Assembly (NCBI RefSeq): GCF_022605725.1
Contig: NC_065548.1
Span: 38,557,131-38,621,130, forward strand
Length of the DNA stretch: 64,000 nucleotides
Reading direction: 5' to 3'
Source: Anthonomus grandis grandis
Taxonomy: Eukaryota > Arthropoda > Insecta > Coleoptera > Curculionidae
Both the position numbers and the translations under genes were made by a program. Shown here in pieces: positions 10,611 through 21,987 of the stretch (its first letter is position 1; the number at the start of each line of letters is the position of its first letter). The notes below the pieces were generated by a model. The model saw nothing but the letters and a program-made list of their open reading frames with translations. It did no database searches and was not told where the DNA came from.

Positions 10611-10961
10611 ATTTAAATTTTACATCTTCTAGTATTACTAGTTTATTCGTAGGAAAATTTTTATATTGCATATGCTTGAAATTATAAAATATTGATCAAT
10701 TAAACTTTTTAATAGGGTGGTTACATATGAGAAGGGTTACGTTGGATATGGCCATCTAACATCCACATATTGTTTTTCCTACATGTTTTATTGTAAATAA
10801 ACGCATTTATTCTTGTCGCGAAAATAGATTAAAATAATAATAATTTTAAGTTCTAAGTTAATTCCTTTGATAGTGGACCATTTTATTTCGCAACACCCAA
10901 AAAAGAAGATGATAATAAAAAAAAGCGAGAATACCCAGAGATATAAAAATATAAGGCCTAC

Positions 10962-11083
10962 CTTGACCTCCTTCCCGTTGCTTCTGGAGGTACCTCCTTG
11001 CTTGCTGCCAACAGCCACATTAGCACTCCTCAATTCCACAATTTTTGTTAGATTTTTTGATGTTAGGTTGTAGTTCGATCGTG
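10962..11083 (-). other. Exon-like open stretch with a consensus splice donor
   Basis: On the minus strand this stretch is more GC-rich than its surroundings. It reads open as IVELRSANVAVGSKQGGTS and on to GKEVK, ending at AAG|GTAGGC, a good donor. No family was recognised. It could be a host exon, an old repeat or chance. Confidence 0.25.
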
Positions 11084-12214
11084 TGATTTTAATGGCTTAA
11101 CAAACGACCGGTGACTCTCTGTCTGTTGCCCAAAAAAATCTGGATCGCGCTGCTTAGTACTTGCGTGCTGGGCATATACCAGGCGGCCAATGGTAATAAA
11201 TCTGCGTACCTTTTAGCGCTCTCAATAAATTAATTATCAAGAAGTTCAATTTAAATTAGTTGTGTCGGAATATACAATTAAACTGAACTAAAGGGCTTTC
11301 GTTTAGCCAAACAAAAATAAAGAAATTATTCGATTTGTAAGTAGAAAAAAAAGAAGAGAAAAATTTCCTGGCGGAAAAAAACAATTCTTATTACATCTTC
11401 GACTAATTTGAAAAGGTCGCAGGATCTTTAACTAATTACTATCTAGCTAAAAGTTCATAATCAGGCATCTCTTGAATATCGGTAGCTGTGCAGTTTTATC
11501 ATCTTTTTTAATTTGTGAAAACCTATATTATATAAATCTTTTGACGCTTTTCAATTTTTTTAAATTTTTTTATTTTAACATAATAATTAGCTTTATGATT
11601 TTATATAATTTTATATTCACATGCAATTTGTTTGCTTACTTATATTTGTCTAGTGGGAAAAATTATTGTGTTTTAATAATTTATTTCTTGCACTAACTTC
11701 GCATAAGCGTTATACGGAAAAAAAATTAACTTTTTTAAACACTGTATAGGCTAATTTAGTCACACTAGCTGATTACCTGCTGCTGAAAGTACTATTTGCC
11801 CCTATCCTACCACTTCCGCAGGCTTATTAAGTTCCGGATTTTTACTCATCCCCTTTTCATTCACAACCGATTCAGTTTCAGAAGATTTCAGTTCTAAATC
11901 TCATTGCATATTTATTAGGATGGCGTTGGCTAATAAATTGTAACTTGATTTTCGCACTTATTTTCAAAAAAAGGATCAATAATTTCTACTATTTCTGGGA
12001 TAAGTGGATTTAAATTTAACAGTAAAACTGTTGGAAAAATACTTTTGTCTTTTTTGAACTAAATATTATGGAAGTCTTCAAACTACCAAACAAGTAAACC
12101 ATTTCCAAAAAAAATGCATGGATGTATCACTCTTGAGTGATACTGATAATAAATAATTTTTTAGTAAAAAGTTCTACTCCTAACACAAATTTTATTTCTG
12201 TATTACTTAAAAAA

Positions 12215-12262
12215 ATCCAGGCTGGTAGGCCTTACGATACATTTTTGGTTGTCCACCCTGTA
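12215..12262 (-). repeat. Lone mariner-type terminal repeat remnant
   Basis: CCACCCTGTA at 12253-12262 reads TACAGGGTGGACAACC on the minus strand, the form of the CAGGGTGG ends seen elsewhere here. No partner end was found nearby. Confidence 0.4.
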
Positions 12263-12954
12263 TTTGAAAATTAAGATAGAACACGGTTACGAATCATACG
12301 GAAAATAAAAAAAAACATCAAATCACCATAAAAAAAATAAGTATCTTTCTATTTCGAGACGAGACTTTAAGAGCTAAATAACAAAAAGTAATTTACAAAA
12401 TTATAGCTCGCGGTGGGGACGGTCTTTAGCTTGGCAAGGAGACAGACATCCGGCTCATCATGGCTTTTTATTTACCAAAAATATTACACTATTACTGTTT
12501 CGTATAGGTAATTACTATTTTTAATATTAGGTACCTCTTGCGTTGCATACGTGCACACATAATAAGAAATAACAATATTTCTTAACTAGTTCGATGTTAT
12601 GTCTAAGCAGGAATACCGATAGTTTACTTTAATGCATCACCATTGCAAAAACGCCGTTAAAAGATTTCAAAAATCAAAAATATTTAGGATAATAATTATA
12701 TTAAAACCATCACAGCAAATCACAATTTTTAACATGAATCATATTCCACGTTATGTTTAACAAGTGTATAACAAGGATAAAAAATTCGATTAAAAATTAA
12801 ATACCTTTTAATATCGGCAATTACTGCAAAGAATAACCATAAGCAATGTTTTATTATGAAAAATATTTTAAAATATTGGTAGCCTTAATTAATACCTTTC
12901 TAAGAGAGTTCAATAAGCTATAAAGTTTGAATTGAAGATTGTGCATTGTGCAAA

Positions 12955-13110
12955 ATAATAGCAATACCGCTTCCTCATATTTCTTGATTTTATTTTTTAC
13001 AGCAAAACAGTAATAATATAAAGATGCCTCATTTGCTCTAAGAGTGCATGGTGCACTGTTAAATTTTAAAACGCTATTATTTTTTCTAAACCTATTGCAG
13101 CTCATATTTT
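12955..13110 (-). repeat. Unclassified dispersed repeat, copy 1
   Basis: On the minus strand AAAAAATAATAGC, TTAAAATTTAACAGTGCA and the motif KYEEAVLLLF correspond to AAAAAATAATAGC, TTAAAATTTGACAGTGCA and REKAVLSLLW at 39955-40105. The two are diverged copies of one repeat of unknown type. Confidence 0.45.
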
Positions 13111-13692
13111 TTTTTATATTTCATCGGAAAGTTTAACAAAAAGAAGAATATTCTATTTTCAGAGAATTTTTTTTATTCATTACATGGAGAGCATAATCCT
13201 TTTTTAAGCGAAATTTTATTGTAAGGGATATAATTACTCGATTAAGTCAGACGCTTACTATGGTCATACTGAAAAACGTAGCAGGCAAGAAGCAGTGTAG
13301 TTAAAATTCGTGAGTACGCATTGCCATATTTGGCCTTGTGCCATATTTGGCACTTCTCTATATGTAATGAGCGATTCCCCAATATATGTAGACTAAAATA
13401 TCAGCCCACAATAAATACAGAGCCTACAGCAAGCATCGTGGTAGGACGGGGTGAATTATCAATAAAGTTTATTACGTATTAAAATATATTTTTAAAATAA
13501 AATTGATTGAATAACAAGAACTTTTTAAAATTTATTTTCAAGTTTATTTTGTAGTACTGACAAATCTTGTTTCTGAAAAGCTCTGGATTTAGGCTCATTA
13601 AATAATACATAAAATATTATAGATCATTGACATAATGAAAATCTCACGTATATGGTACAAGCAAGTTGATTTAATTAGACGATTTAGTTATA

Positions 13693-14421
13693 CCGGGTGG
13701 TGCGTCGCCGAGCGAAAAATAGGAAATCCCATAAAAATTTTAAGGGAGTCAATTATTGGCTTCTCTGTACATTTTATAGAAAAAATGTAAAATAACTTTT
13801 TGAAGAGACCAATCTAGCAAACCCTTGCACAAAGTTTCAAGAAATTTTAATAAGCGAATCTTGAATTATTCAATTAAGTGTAATTGCAAAATTAGCTAGT
13901 TTTTCGTTCAGGTATAACCAAACGGGCACCAGTAAAATGAATATTGTCACTGACATGAGAAAAAGTGTTAATAAATCAGTGACAGTCGATATTTGAAAAC
14001 AAGTATGAATTATTGAATCGACGAAAAAATAGCCATAATAAGTGGCATTACGCGTCAAACAGATAAAAAAGTAATGTTAACGTGTCTTACTTTGAATGTA
14101 TGGTTGTGAGATTGATAAAACGAAAAAAAACATTTCTTGTATTCGGCTGTCGTCAGATTTGACAAAGCCTTATAACAAATTGTTTGCTGGTGGCTGGTTT
14201 CGGTTTTACCTGAACCGAAAATTTGGTAATTTTGCAATTACATTTAATTGAATAATTTAAGATTCGCGTATTAAAATTTTTTGACACTGCACGAGGGTTT
14301 GCCAGATTGGTCTCTTCAAAAAGTTATCTTATATTTATTCTGTAAAATGTAAAGGGAAGCCAATAATTGACTCCCTTAAAATTTACATGGGATTTCCTAT
14401 GTTCCGCTCGGCACCACCCGG
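13693..14421. mobile_element. Non-autonomous mariner-like element (MITE-like), 729 bp
   Basis: The ends are CCGGGTGGTGCGTCGCCGAG and, inverted, CCGGGTGGTGCCGAGCGG. The terminal inverted repeats are about 230 bp. A TA precedes the left end; the right flank reads AA, probably a mutated TA. The interior matches, in opposite orientation, the two subterminal regions of the element at 40212-42376. It lacks the whole transposase, with the junction near 14055, just inside the parent's start codon region. It is therefore an internal-deletion derivative. Confidence 0.85.
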
Positions 14422-14934
14422 AATATTATTAAGTTAATGGTTTAAAAGTTGTTTATCTTAAAAATATTGAAAAGGAAATTAAAAACACACTTCTGTCTGG
14501 AACATATTTATATCAAAAATAAACAAAAAGCAAAATAAATAAAAAGCAGGTAAATAAAAGCTTTTAGTATTAAGATTAAAATTTTTAGATAAGTTTGTTT
14601 AATTTATAAGTGAATACGATTTTCAATGTTTCTTCATTTATTCCCTTGAACCCAGAGATTCAAATAATGTGCTTAATTATTCCACAAAATGTTATTCCTT
14701 TCAATGTTATTCATGCGAATTATTTGATTTTTTCTTATTACTAGATTTTAGCAGAAATTATAAAATACACTTTTGCATGGCTTTCATATTTAAACTTTCA
14801 TATGAACATGGATCCTCAACGGCTTTATTTTTAAGCACAAGCACTATCACTAAAAAAATGCAAGAAACGTTTTAAGTACTTCCAGAATAATGAGACGTAT
14901 TTATTGGACATTTGGTATAACATATGATCAATAC
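14422..14934. other. AT-rich stretch, nothing recognised
   Basis: No coding similarity or repeat was recognised. Confidence 0.5.
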
Positions 14935-15179
14935 TAAATGTTTTATAAGTTGCTGAGGCTCAATATGAAAGCGGATGAAAATAGTTATATCCTGTATTTT
15001 TGAAAACGACAGTAATAAAAAATACAGAATAGTTTTTTGTAATCAATTTTGAAAATGGCCGCCTTTAATTTCAATACAGTCTAGTTTCTTAAATATTGAC
15101 TGACAAACTCTCTTGAAAATACCCGGCTTTCAAGTCAAAATCCCGACAAAAGAAAAATAATTGATGAACCAAATTAAAG

Positions 15180-15990
15180 AGCTAAATGGTTGCCAGGCCT
15201 GGTTCACAAATGGGTTATAGATAAAAAGCACTAATTCGGCCGGACCTGGAATATACAGGATGGAAATGAACACAGGGGAATCTTTTCCGCTAGGGAAAAA
15301 CAGTTTTTCAAGCTGAGGTGTTTGCTATATTTGAAGTAGCAAACAAGCAGGAAGCATTGGAAGGTAACGGGGTGTATTTGCATCTACTCTGATAGTCAAG
15401 CTGCCCTCAAGACGATCCAGAAACTAAGAAGCAGCCAGCGCTAGTCTAGGAGTACAGAAACGCATTGGAAAGACTGGCAGCACACAGAAAAATGACACTA
15501 AGGTGGGTCCAAGGACACAAGGGTGTCGAGAGCCGACGAACTGGGAAGACAAGGTTCCGTTAGCCACTTCGTAGGCGCCAAATCGTGTCTCGGTCTCAGT
15601 AAAAATAAAATCTGCCAGGCACTTAATAATTGGGCTGGGAAAAAACAAGAAATTATTGGAGAAGGTTAGAAGGATATAGACAGGCCAAGAAGATAATACT
15701 TATTCATGACGGCTTTAAAGCAAGGCGATTGCTAGCAAAAACCCTTCAGGGTATCAAAGACTTGGCGGGAATCTCGACTGGGCATAACTGTCTAAACAGC
15801 CATCTACATCTTTTTAATGTAAGAGAAAGCCCGCTTTGTCCGAATTTCGGTACAGGGGAGAAACTTCGCGTCTGTGATAAGGGGAGTCGCCTGAGAACGA
15901 AAACATTCAGAATAACGACACTCCAATAGGACGATCTTAAAGACCTGAACTGGGACAACGTGCAAGTCTTTAATAAAACAACGAGCTGAC
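15180..15990 (+). pseudogene. LINE ORF2 C-terminus with RNase H domain, nested in the mariner remnant
   Basis: Plus-strand pieces in shifting frames give an RNase H domain. There is DGSKSTNSAGPGIYRMEMN with the first acidic residue near 15205, LKTIQKLRSS-type residues near 15400 and LRWVQGHKGVE near 15500. A long C-terminal extension follows (NYWRRLEGYRQAKKIILIHD, LLAKTLQGIKDLAGI, GHNCLNSHLHLFNVRESPLC). The extension ends in a degenerate cysteine motif. LINEs of I-like and related clades carry RNase H after reverse transcriptase with such a tail. Many frame changes make it a dead 5'-truncated copy; reverse transcriptase itself is not included. It interrupts an older transposon, so it inserted later. 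Confidence 0.75.
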
Positions 15991-16005
15991 TCAGTGAGGC
16001 GTAAT

Positions 16006-16956
16006 CGACTCAGCAATTCTGACTCTTAAGTTCTCCACGATTTAAACAAAAGTCTTACATACCAATGATTTCTAATGACCTCAGAAAAAAGAAATTAAGA
16101 TAATTAATCTCGGGCGATCTAGGCGGCCATTGTTGTGGTGCTTCTTTTCCAATAAATCGGTTTGGATAATTATCGTCTAGAAATTATCTTAAAGTTCCAC
16201 ATGCGACGTTGTTCTAAGAGGAATTTTATACAATAATCCAGGTAGTTTAAATTATAAAAATTGACGGTACTCTTCAGGTCTCGTTGTAAGGAAATGGAGG
16301 CCAATGAAGTCATTACTAATAATTCCAAATACTTATCTAAAATTCGAATTGCATTTTATTTTCAATTACCGCATGGGTATTTTCTTCAGACCTTACATGG
16401 ATATTACCTAAATTTACTATTGTTGTTCGTGAAGAACTTGCTTTATCCGTGAATAGTATTCGATTTGAAAAAAATTGACTTGAGTGTTACCGTTTCACGT
16501 ATTTTTTTTTAAAAATCAACTCTTATAGGGAAAAGTATACATAGGAGCTTAGTTAAAATCCCAGCTTTTTAGAACTTTTGTCACTTTATTGCCAACGTTT
16601 CGGCCTCTATTAGGCTTTCTTCAGGGTGAACAAAAAATCGAAGCTTCTCGTTAGATTTTGAAGACAGAAGTGGAACATAGCTCTATGTTTTAAATGATTC
16701 CATTTCTTATAAATATCTTGAAACTGCCTGTTTAAGATAACCGACCGTGAGGGTTATTGAAAGCTTGTACATTAAGTAACAAACTGAGAAAATCGATCAC
16801 CATACAACCGTCATGCTCGTTGAGCGTGACCCAGAGCCATTCTGTTAACAAAATGCACCATTTCTCTATCCATTTGTAAGGTACATAGACCTCATGCAGA
16901 AAAAATGGCTCAGGCTTTCGATACAGAGCATTTAAAATAAAATCGAAATCTTGCAA
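16006..16956 (-). pseudogene. Mariner-superfamily transposase fragments (older copy)
   Basis: On the minus strand RILFTDKASS near 16445-16465 corresponds to RILFTDEVCF in the copy at 59.3 kb, with the catalytic D of the first DDE motif. The segment near 16100-16130 reads like the PPRSPDINSLDFF region of that copy. At the other end, LTEWLWVTLNEHDG near 16790-16850 matches FTEWLWVTLDEHGG near 59690. Stops and frame changes are frequent. Tc1/mariner superfamily is inferred from the D motifs and the SPD block. No terminal repeats were found. Confidence 0.6.
16592..16626 (-). ncRNA. Hammerhead-ribozyme-like core motif
   Basis: The minus strand reads CCTGAAGA, then a short stem-loop (AGCCT/AGGC around AATAG), then CGAAACGTTGGC. 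That is the C-U-G-A-N-G-A / stem II / G-A-A-A arrangement of hammerhead ribozymes. Such motifs are known in Penelope-like elements. Stems I and III were not resolved, so this is a candidate only. Confidence 0.35.
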
Positions 16957-16960
16957 AACT

Positions 16961-18340
16961 TTTAGACTGATTTTATAGACTAATTTATAGACTGATGATT
17001 TTTTTTATTTGGATTTGTAATTGATGCATCATTTTGTATAAGTTCTTAGTTACTAAATATTTTGTGATTATATATACATATTTAGATATAGTTTCTCTTT
17101 TACGTTTTTTATTTACGAAATTATTTTATAATACGAAAAAAATCGAAATCAACCAAAACTGCACGCAGAACTTGTTACAAGGGAAGAGTTATGTAAACTG
17201 GATCTTAATACACAAAAACATTGTTTTTTTGTTGTCTATCTATTTTTTATAGAGAAGAAACCAAAACTTGTATTTTAAATTCCAATTTTGTTTCGCATCC
17301 AAGTAATAATGGAATAATATAATTTTAAAATAGATTAGTAACAATTAGGCCTTTAGAATTATGCATGCAACATTACTTTAACCTATTAAGGGTTCTTTTC
17401 AAAAGATAGCACCCAATATTTTTTGACAGCTCAAACTATAATTTTCACATCCAAAAGCAGTTAAACTGGGGCCAAAAACCATACCTGAATTTTATATAGA
17501 TGAATTTTGTATAGCTGGATAAAAAAACATTCTCTATAAGACATTTAATAACTAATTCTATGAAGTTTAAATACATACTGAATGCCTTAAGGAAATGTTT
17601 ACATGTCTCACTACTTTGCCGCTATAATGCCACTTTCATAAACTTTAGATAATTGAGAAACTTTTCTACCATATAACTTGAAATTGGCGTGAACGTCAAG
17701 TTTTAAAACATAAAAAAATATGTTTATATTTTAAAACTGGACCGTAAACTACCATGACTTATACTAAGCTTAAGGTTAGTATAAAGGGCATTCCATAATT
17801 ATTAATCATCTTTAAACCTTTATTAAAGCAAGCTAAGCCTAAAAGAGCATAATAGAGGGGAAATTCTTAATATAAAAGGGTTAAAAGCCATGAAAAAAGT
17901 TCAACCTAATTTAATATCCCCTACTTAAACTTGAACTGAAGTATGAAATGACCTAAAAGTTTTATAATAAGAAGCTAAATTTTGAAACAAAGATTCTAAA
18001 AACAAATTTTATCGAGTAAAAAAAAAAATTATTAAATTTGACTTTCTTTCACATTAATTCAGTATACAAATTATGGATTTAACTTAACCCAGTATTTTTT
18101 TTAATCCATCCAATTTATGTTTATTCTTTTGCTATAGAGTAAGGATATCAACAAAAGATATTCGGTGGTTTCTTAGGTTTTTGTTTTAAGAATATTATTG
18201 TATATTGTTTATTTTAAATATATGTGTATATGTACAATATTTATACGTTTTATTATGGTATATTTATAACAACTGTTAATACTATGGCTTCTTTCGGGAG
18301 CATATGTTTTTGTGATAATGTCAACCGGTATCACGCATAT
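16961..18340. other. AT-rich stretch, nothing recognised
   Basis: Long AT-rich sequence with short chance open frames. No family similarity, RNA gene or repeat border was seen. Confidence 0.5.
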
Positions 18341-18494
18341 CCAGTAAGTTTATGCCATGCAAGCTATCACGCTTAAAGCAACCATTTATATACATACTGG
18401 TTAATCGGCTAAAAGGGTATGGAATAAAACATTTCGAACTTACTTTAGATAACAATTATATTTCTGAGAGACCACCACGAGAGAGAATGAAAAG

Positions 18495-18690
18495 ATGTGA
18501 ATCTTCATTGTACTACATACTTCAAGTACTTAGACAATTTTCTCATCCAAAATAGGGCCGACCGCATCATCACGGGGACACCGTGGTTCAACAAGGACAG
18601 TCTGTACAGGGACTTGAATACTAAATTTCTAAAATGGAATGGAACTCTAATCACGTATTGGAAGGAGACAACCAATTCATAGCATACTCC
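18495..18690 (+). pseudogene. LINE reverse transcriptase C-terminal remnant
   Basis: One plus frame reads IQNRADRIITGTPWFNKDSL and then YRDLNTKFLK. This resembles the end of the ORF2 region after reverse transcriptase in Jockey-type LINEs, where a residue run of the form IQNKxLRxITGxPWxV precedes LHxDLNI. The piece is only about 65 codons, and nothing upstream gives the catalytic core. Assignment rests on this one motif. Confidence 0.5.
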
Positions 18691-18734
18691 CACTCTCAAG
18701 AAAAACATGACCTTCTTTAACAAATGGCTCAAAG

Positions 18735-20212
18735 ATCAAGGATGAAGGGAGCAATATTGCTTTTAATGAAACAAATTAAAACCGTAGACACTAACAGCCG
18801 AATAAATTAGCAACCGGATCGAATGCAGGTGAAATGAAAAATGCAAGAAACGATCCATTGGATTGGCTTCTTCTTCTTTTTCTTTCATACGGTCCCATCA
18901 TAATTGGCAACGCATACTCTGGAACCCCTTTTACCTTTTTAATAAACAGTTTATGTGCTTCTCTACAGACTTGCCAGACCACCCAGCATAGAGATTTTAC
19001 ACCGAAAGCTTTTACACCCAATTATTTTTAGTTTATGCTAAATCTCAATCTATGAGTTGCAGATCATTAAAGTACAAATGTATTAATAGGGGTTTTTTTT
19101 TTTTAACACTTAATTGAATTGAGGGTAGTTTTGCAATATAAACATATAAATATATGGTTGAACTTCTTCATTATAGTGGATTGCAGGTTATTGTTCGTTC
19201 TGAGTGCTGTTAACTAAAATTTATAACAGCAAGGTACTTAAGTACATACTATACTATCTAACTTCCGTCTAAAAAGTTTCTTCCACACTAAATTTCCTCT
19301 TGGTCTTCATAGTTTAAAAAGGTGTATGGGATTTTAGAAGAGAATTTGATAAAAATACCTGATGTGGCTTATATGTTCCTTTTTGAGATGAGCTGCATTA
19401 TGCCTGGAACATTTCCAGTAAAAATGGAGAATCACAATCTGGTAAGGAATTTACACATATTATATAAGCTTGATATCTTTGAGGCTTTTCGTAAAATAAT
19501 ACTATCGTAGGCCGCAACCACCAACTTATTATTTAAAAAGAATCCAAACGACTATGATTCCTTTTTACAATCTAGCTTTGTCGATTAAAAGGATACTATT
19601 TTCTTTTATTCATTATTTTTTTTAATTGGAAACGCCTTTAAATTATTCATTTTTGAATGTGGAAGTCAAGAGTTGTGTAGCTTGTACCTAGGCTCACGTG
19701 TAAATTTATGTACGTTGCAGTGCTAAACCAAATGTCCCTTTTAAGTTTATTTTTTAAAATTATTGCTTGCTTTAAGCATCTAAAGTTGTAAATCATATTT
19801 GTGGCATATTCAAGTATTTATCAGTGTTCTGTCATCTCGAATGCACGTGGTATGATGTTAAAGTTCAGTTAATGTTTCGTCCAGTAAGTTCCCAAGTGCG
19901 AAAAATCATAAGTAGTCTTCTGGCTAAGCTGGAAGCCAAATTTTACATTTTATATTTATTTGTTTCAAATGTTTTCTTTTTCCATTCGAAGTTTAATAAG
20001 TCATTTATAATAATTGGAAAGTAAGTCTAAAATATAAGAGTAACCAACAAGGCAGTCTATAGTGCTACCAAAAAAGTGAATTTTTATAGTGTTTGCCTAC
20101 CGTTATTATTTAACAAATTCGTACTTAGGCGCCGAAGATATTATTGTTGCTCGGCGCCCATTGACAGAATAGTCTGCATCAAATAAGGATAAAAAAAACT
20201 TTCGTTTTGCTG
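18735..20212. other. Unassigned stretch
   Basis: A minus-strand open frame at 18791-19021 (KLFIKKVKGVPEYALPIMMG) is slightly GC-richer than its surroundings but was not recognised. The rest is AT-rich with no recognised element. Confidence 0.4.
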
Positions 20213-21018
20213 TACAGGGTGGCCAAATAAGAATGCGAGGTACTGTATCTGGGAAACTATTCATTGTAGAAGCTTGCGATAAAAAAATTTGTTACTAAAA
20301 TGGCCAAGAGAATGACCTGGAAAATATTTTCAAGTTTCTAAAATGGCCGCTAGGGGGCGCAACTGCAATCTTGAATCTAGAAAACTGATGTTTCTGTAAA
20401 TTTTGCTGAATTAACCTAACAAAAAATAGTTGATTATTAAAGTAGAGACTAATCCGAACCTTTTTTATTTGAATAGTTTTGCTGTATCTCTAAAAACAAA
20501 GTGGTGGGGGGTGTTTAAAAGTTGGCTTAAAACACACCCTGTATACTAAAAACGCCTTAGCCGATTTTATCAAACTTAAATGCGTTGATATGACTTTTTT
20601 TTCATAGAAAAATAGCTAAATGATGTCTAAATAATCTTGCGAAAATCGCAACTCGATATCTTGTTCCTGACCTAAAATATAGGCCAAAGAATATTTTATA
20701 CCCTTAAATTTTAATTTTTTTACACTAATTATTTTGGAATTTTTTAAAATTCACTACTTTTAAAAACAAAATTTACCATTTTTGAAAATATTACCTAATA
20801 TCACTAAAAGGTAAGTATTAATAATGCTTATATCAAAAATCAGACCTATTTTATGTTATATATTACCTATGGATATAATACGAAAAAAATAATTATTAGA
20901 AAGCAGGTCATGGAATGCAACAAAACAAATGTCTACTTAAATTATAAACATTCCTCAAATTGTCAATAGTAAGTTGTCAAAAGTTTTACGTTACTTGAGC
21001 ATTTTTTGTTTTTGCAAA

Positions 21019-21987
21019 ATGCGTTTTACGAACGATGAAGCTGTTGATATGCTTGCGGTTTATTTTGAATGTCTTCAAAATGCTGCAGTAGCAAAAAGAG
21101 TTTATGCTGCTCGATATCCAAATCGAAGTCCTTGCGATATTAGATTTTTTCCCCGATTAGTGGCGAACTTACGAGCCAATGGTAGTTTTCGGCCTAGGTT
21201 TCAACGGCCAAGAAATGTGGACAATATTAACAGCGTACTGGGATATATTGAAGGAAATCCTCATGTTAGCACAAGAGCATTATCCCTTGAATTAGGCATA
21301 TCAAGAACAACGATTTAAAATATTTTGAAGGACAATAGGTAAATTCTAATAGCCATCGCCATATATGGATTTATTTAAGTTTAGCTTTTTTTTAAATATA
21401 TTTATAGAATGCACCCATATCATGTTAATTTACATCAGGCATTGGAAGAAGCAGACTTTGACTTGGTTGCGTGAAGTTCAGTACCAAGGGCGCTGGAGTT
21501 GAAATGTGTGGTGTGATATACTTGGAGGCAACATTATTGGACCATATTTTTTTGAGCAATCTCTAAATGGCAATGTTTTTTTCGACTTTTTGGTAAATCA
21601 ATTACCGTTGTTGCTGGAAGATGTGCCACTGGAAGTCCGGCAAAATGTGTTTTTGCAGTTGGATGGTTGTCCAGCACATTTTGCTAGGAATGTGCGAGAG
21701 CATATTAATAACATTTTTCAACAGCGGTGGATTGGAAGAGGAAGTCTGTTTCCATGGCCTCCGCGATCCCCAGACTTAACCTGTCTTGATTTCTATTTAT
21801 GGGGGCGGTTAAAGGACATTGTATTTCAGACTCTAGTCGTAGAGAAGATATGAAAAACCGCATTCGTAATGCAATACATACCATACCGAGAGCCGAAATT
21901 GAAGCTGCAGTTCTATCTACCCATGAGAGGCTTCAGCAATGCATAGAGCGTGATGGTCAGCATTTCGAGCATTTACGGGGGCATTAA
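21019..21987 (+). pseudogene. Mariner-superfamily transposase with DUF4817-like N-terminus, copy 1
   Basis: The start chosen is ATG at 21019 (MRFTNDEAVDMLAVYFECLQ), where the N-terminal helix-turn-helix region begins; it resembles the DUF4817 family found next to insect transposases. A TAA at 21316 and a 69-bp GT-AG intron (21339-21407) follow. About 150 bp are missing near 21462 compared with the other copy, which removes the first catalytic D. The remaining catalytic core is intact in sequence: FLQLDGCPAH supplies the second D, and PPRSPDLTCLDFYLWG the third acidic residue, with 36 residues between them. A small indel near 21838 shifts the C-terminus, which ends QHFEHLRGH at 21987. The copy is dead, but the family appears recent. 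Confidence 0.9.
21339..21407 (+). other. 69-bp GT-AG intron in the copy 1 transposase
   Basis: GACAATAG|GTAAATTC begins it and TTTATAG|AATGCACC ends it. Splicing yields KDNRMHPY, and the related intronless transposase at 37.1-37.6 kb reads NDNSMHPF at the same place. The intron is at the identical position and length in the other copy (28165-28233). Confidence 0.85.

Larger units (their letters stand above)
10611..13690. other. AT-rich stretch, mostly featureless
   Basis: Apart from the exon-like stretch at 10962-11083, a lone mariner-type end at 12215-12262 and a dispersed repeat near 12955-13110, no coding similarity, RNA gene or tandem repeat was recognised. Confidence 0.5.
14935..16960 (-). 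mobile_element. Old mariner-like element, split by a LINE fragment
   Basis: The segments 14935-15135 and 15995-16956 line up in the same order with 58600-58830 and 58840-59745. Shared motifs include GCTCAATATGAAA, ATCCTGTATTTTTGAAAA, AATTAATNTCGGGCGATCT and ACCCAGAGCCATTCTGT. The sequence between them (about 15140-15990) is a LINE fragment absent from the other copy. A further segment near 16510-16690 is also absent from the other copy and carries a hammerhead-like motif. Confidence 0.72.

Noticed and set aside
11472..11696. Open frame of 74 codons
   Set aside because: Low-complexity F/L/I/Y composition in AT-rich DNA; no similarity recognised.
18791..19021. Open frame of 76 codons as a host exon
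   Set aside because: No recognised domain and no clear splice sites, and it lies just downstream of LINE sequence, so it may be repeat-derived.
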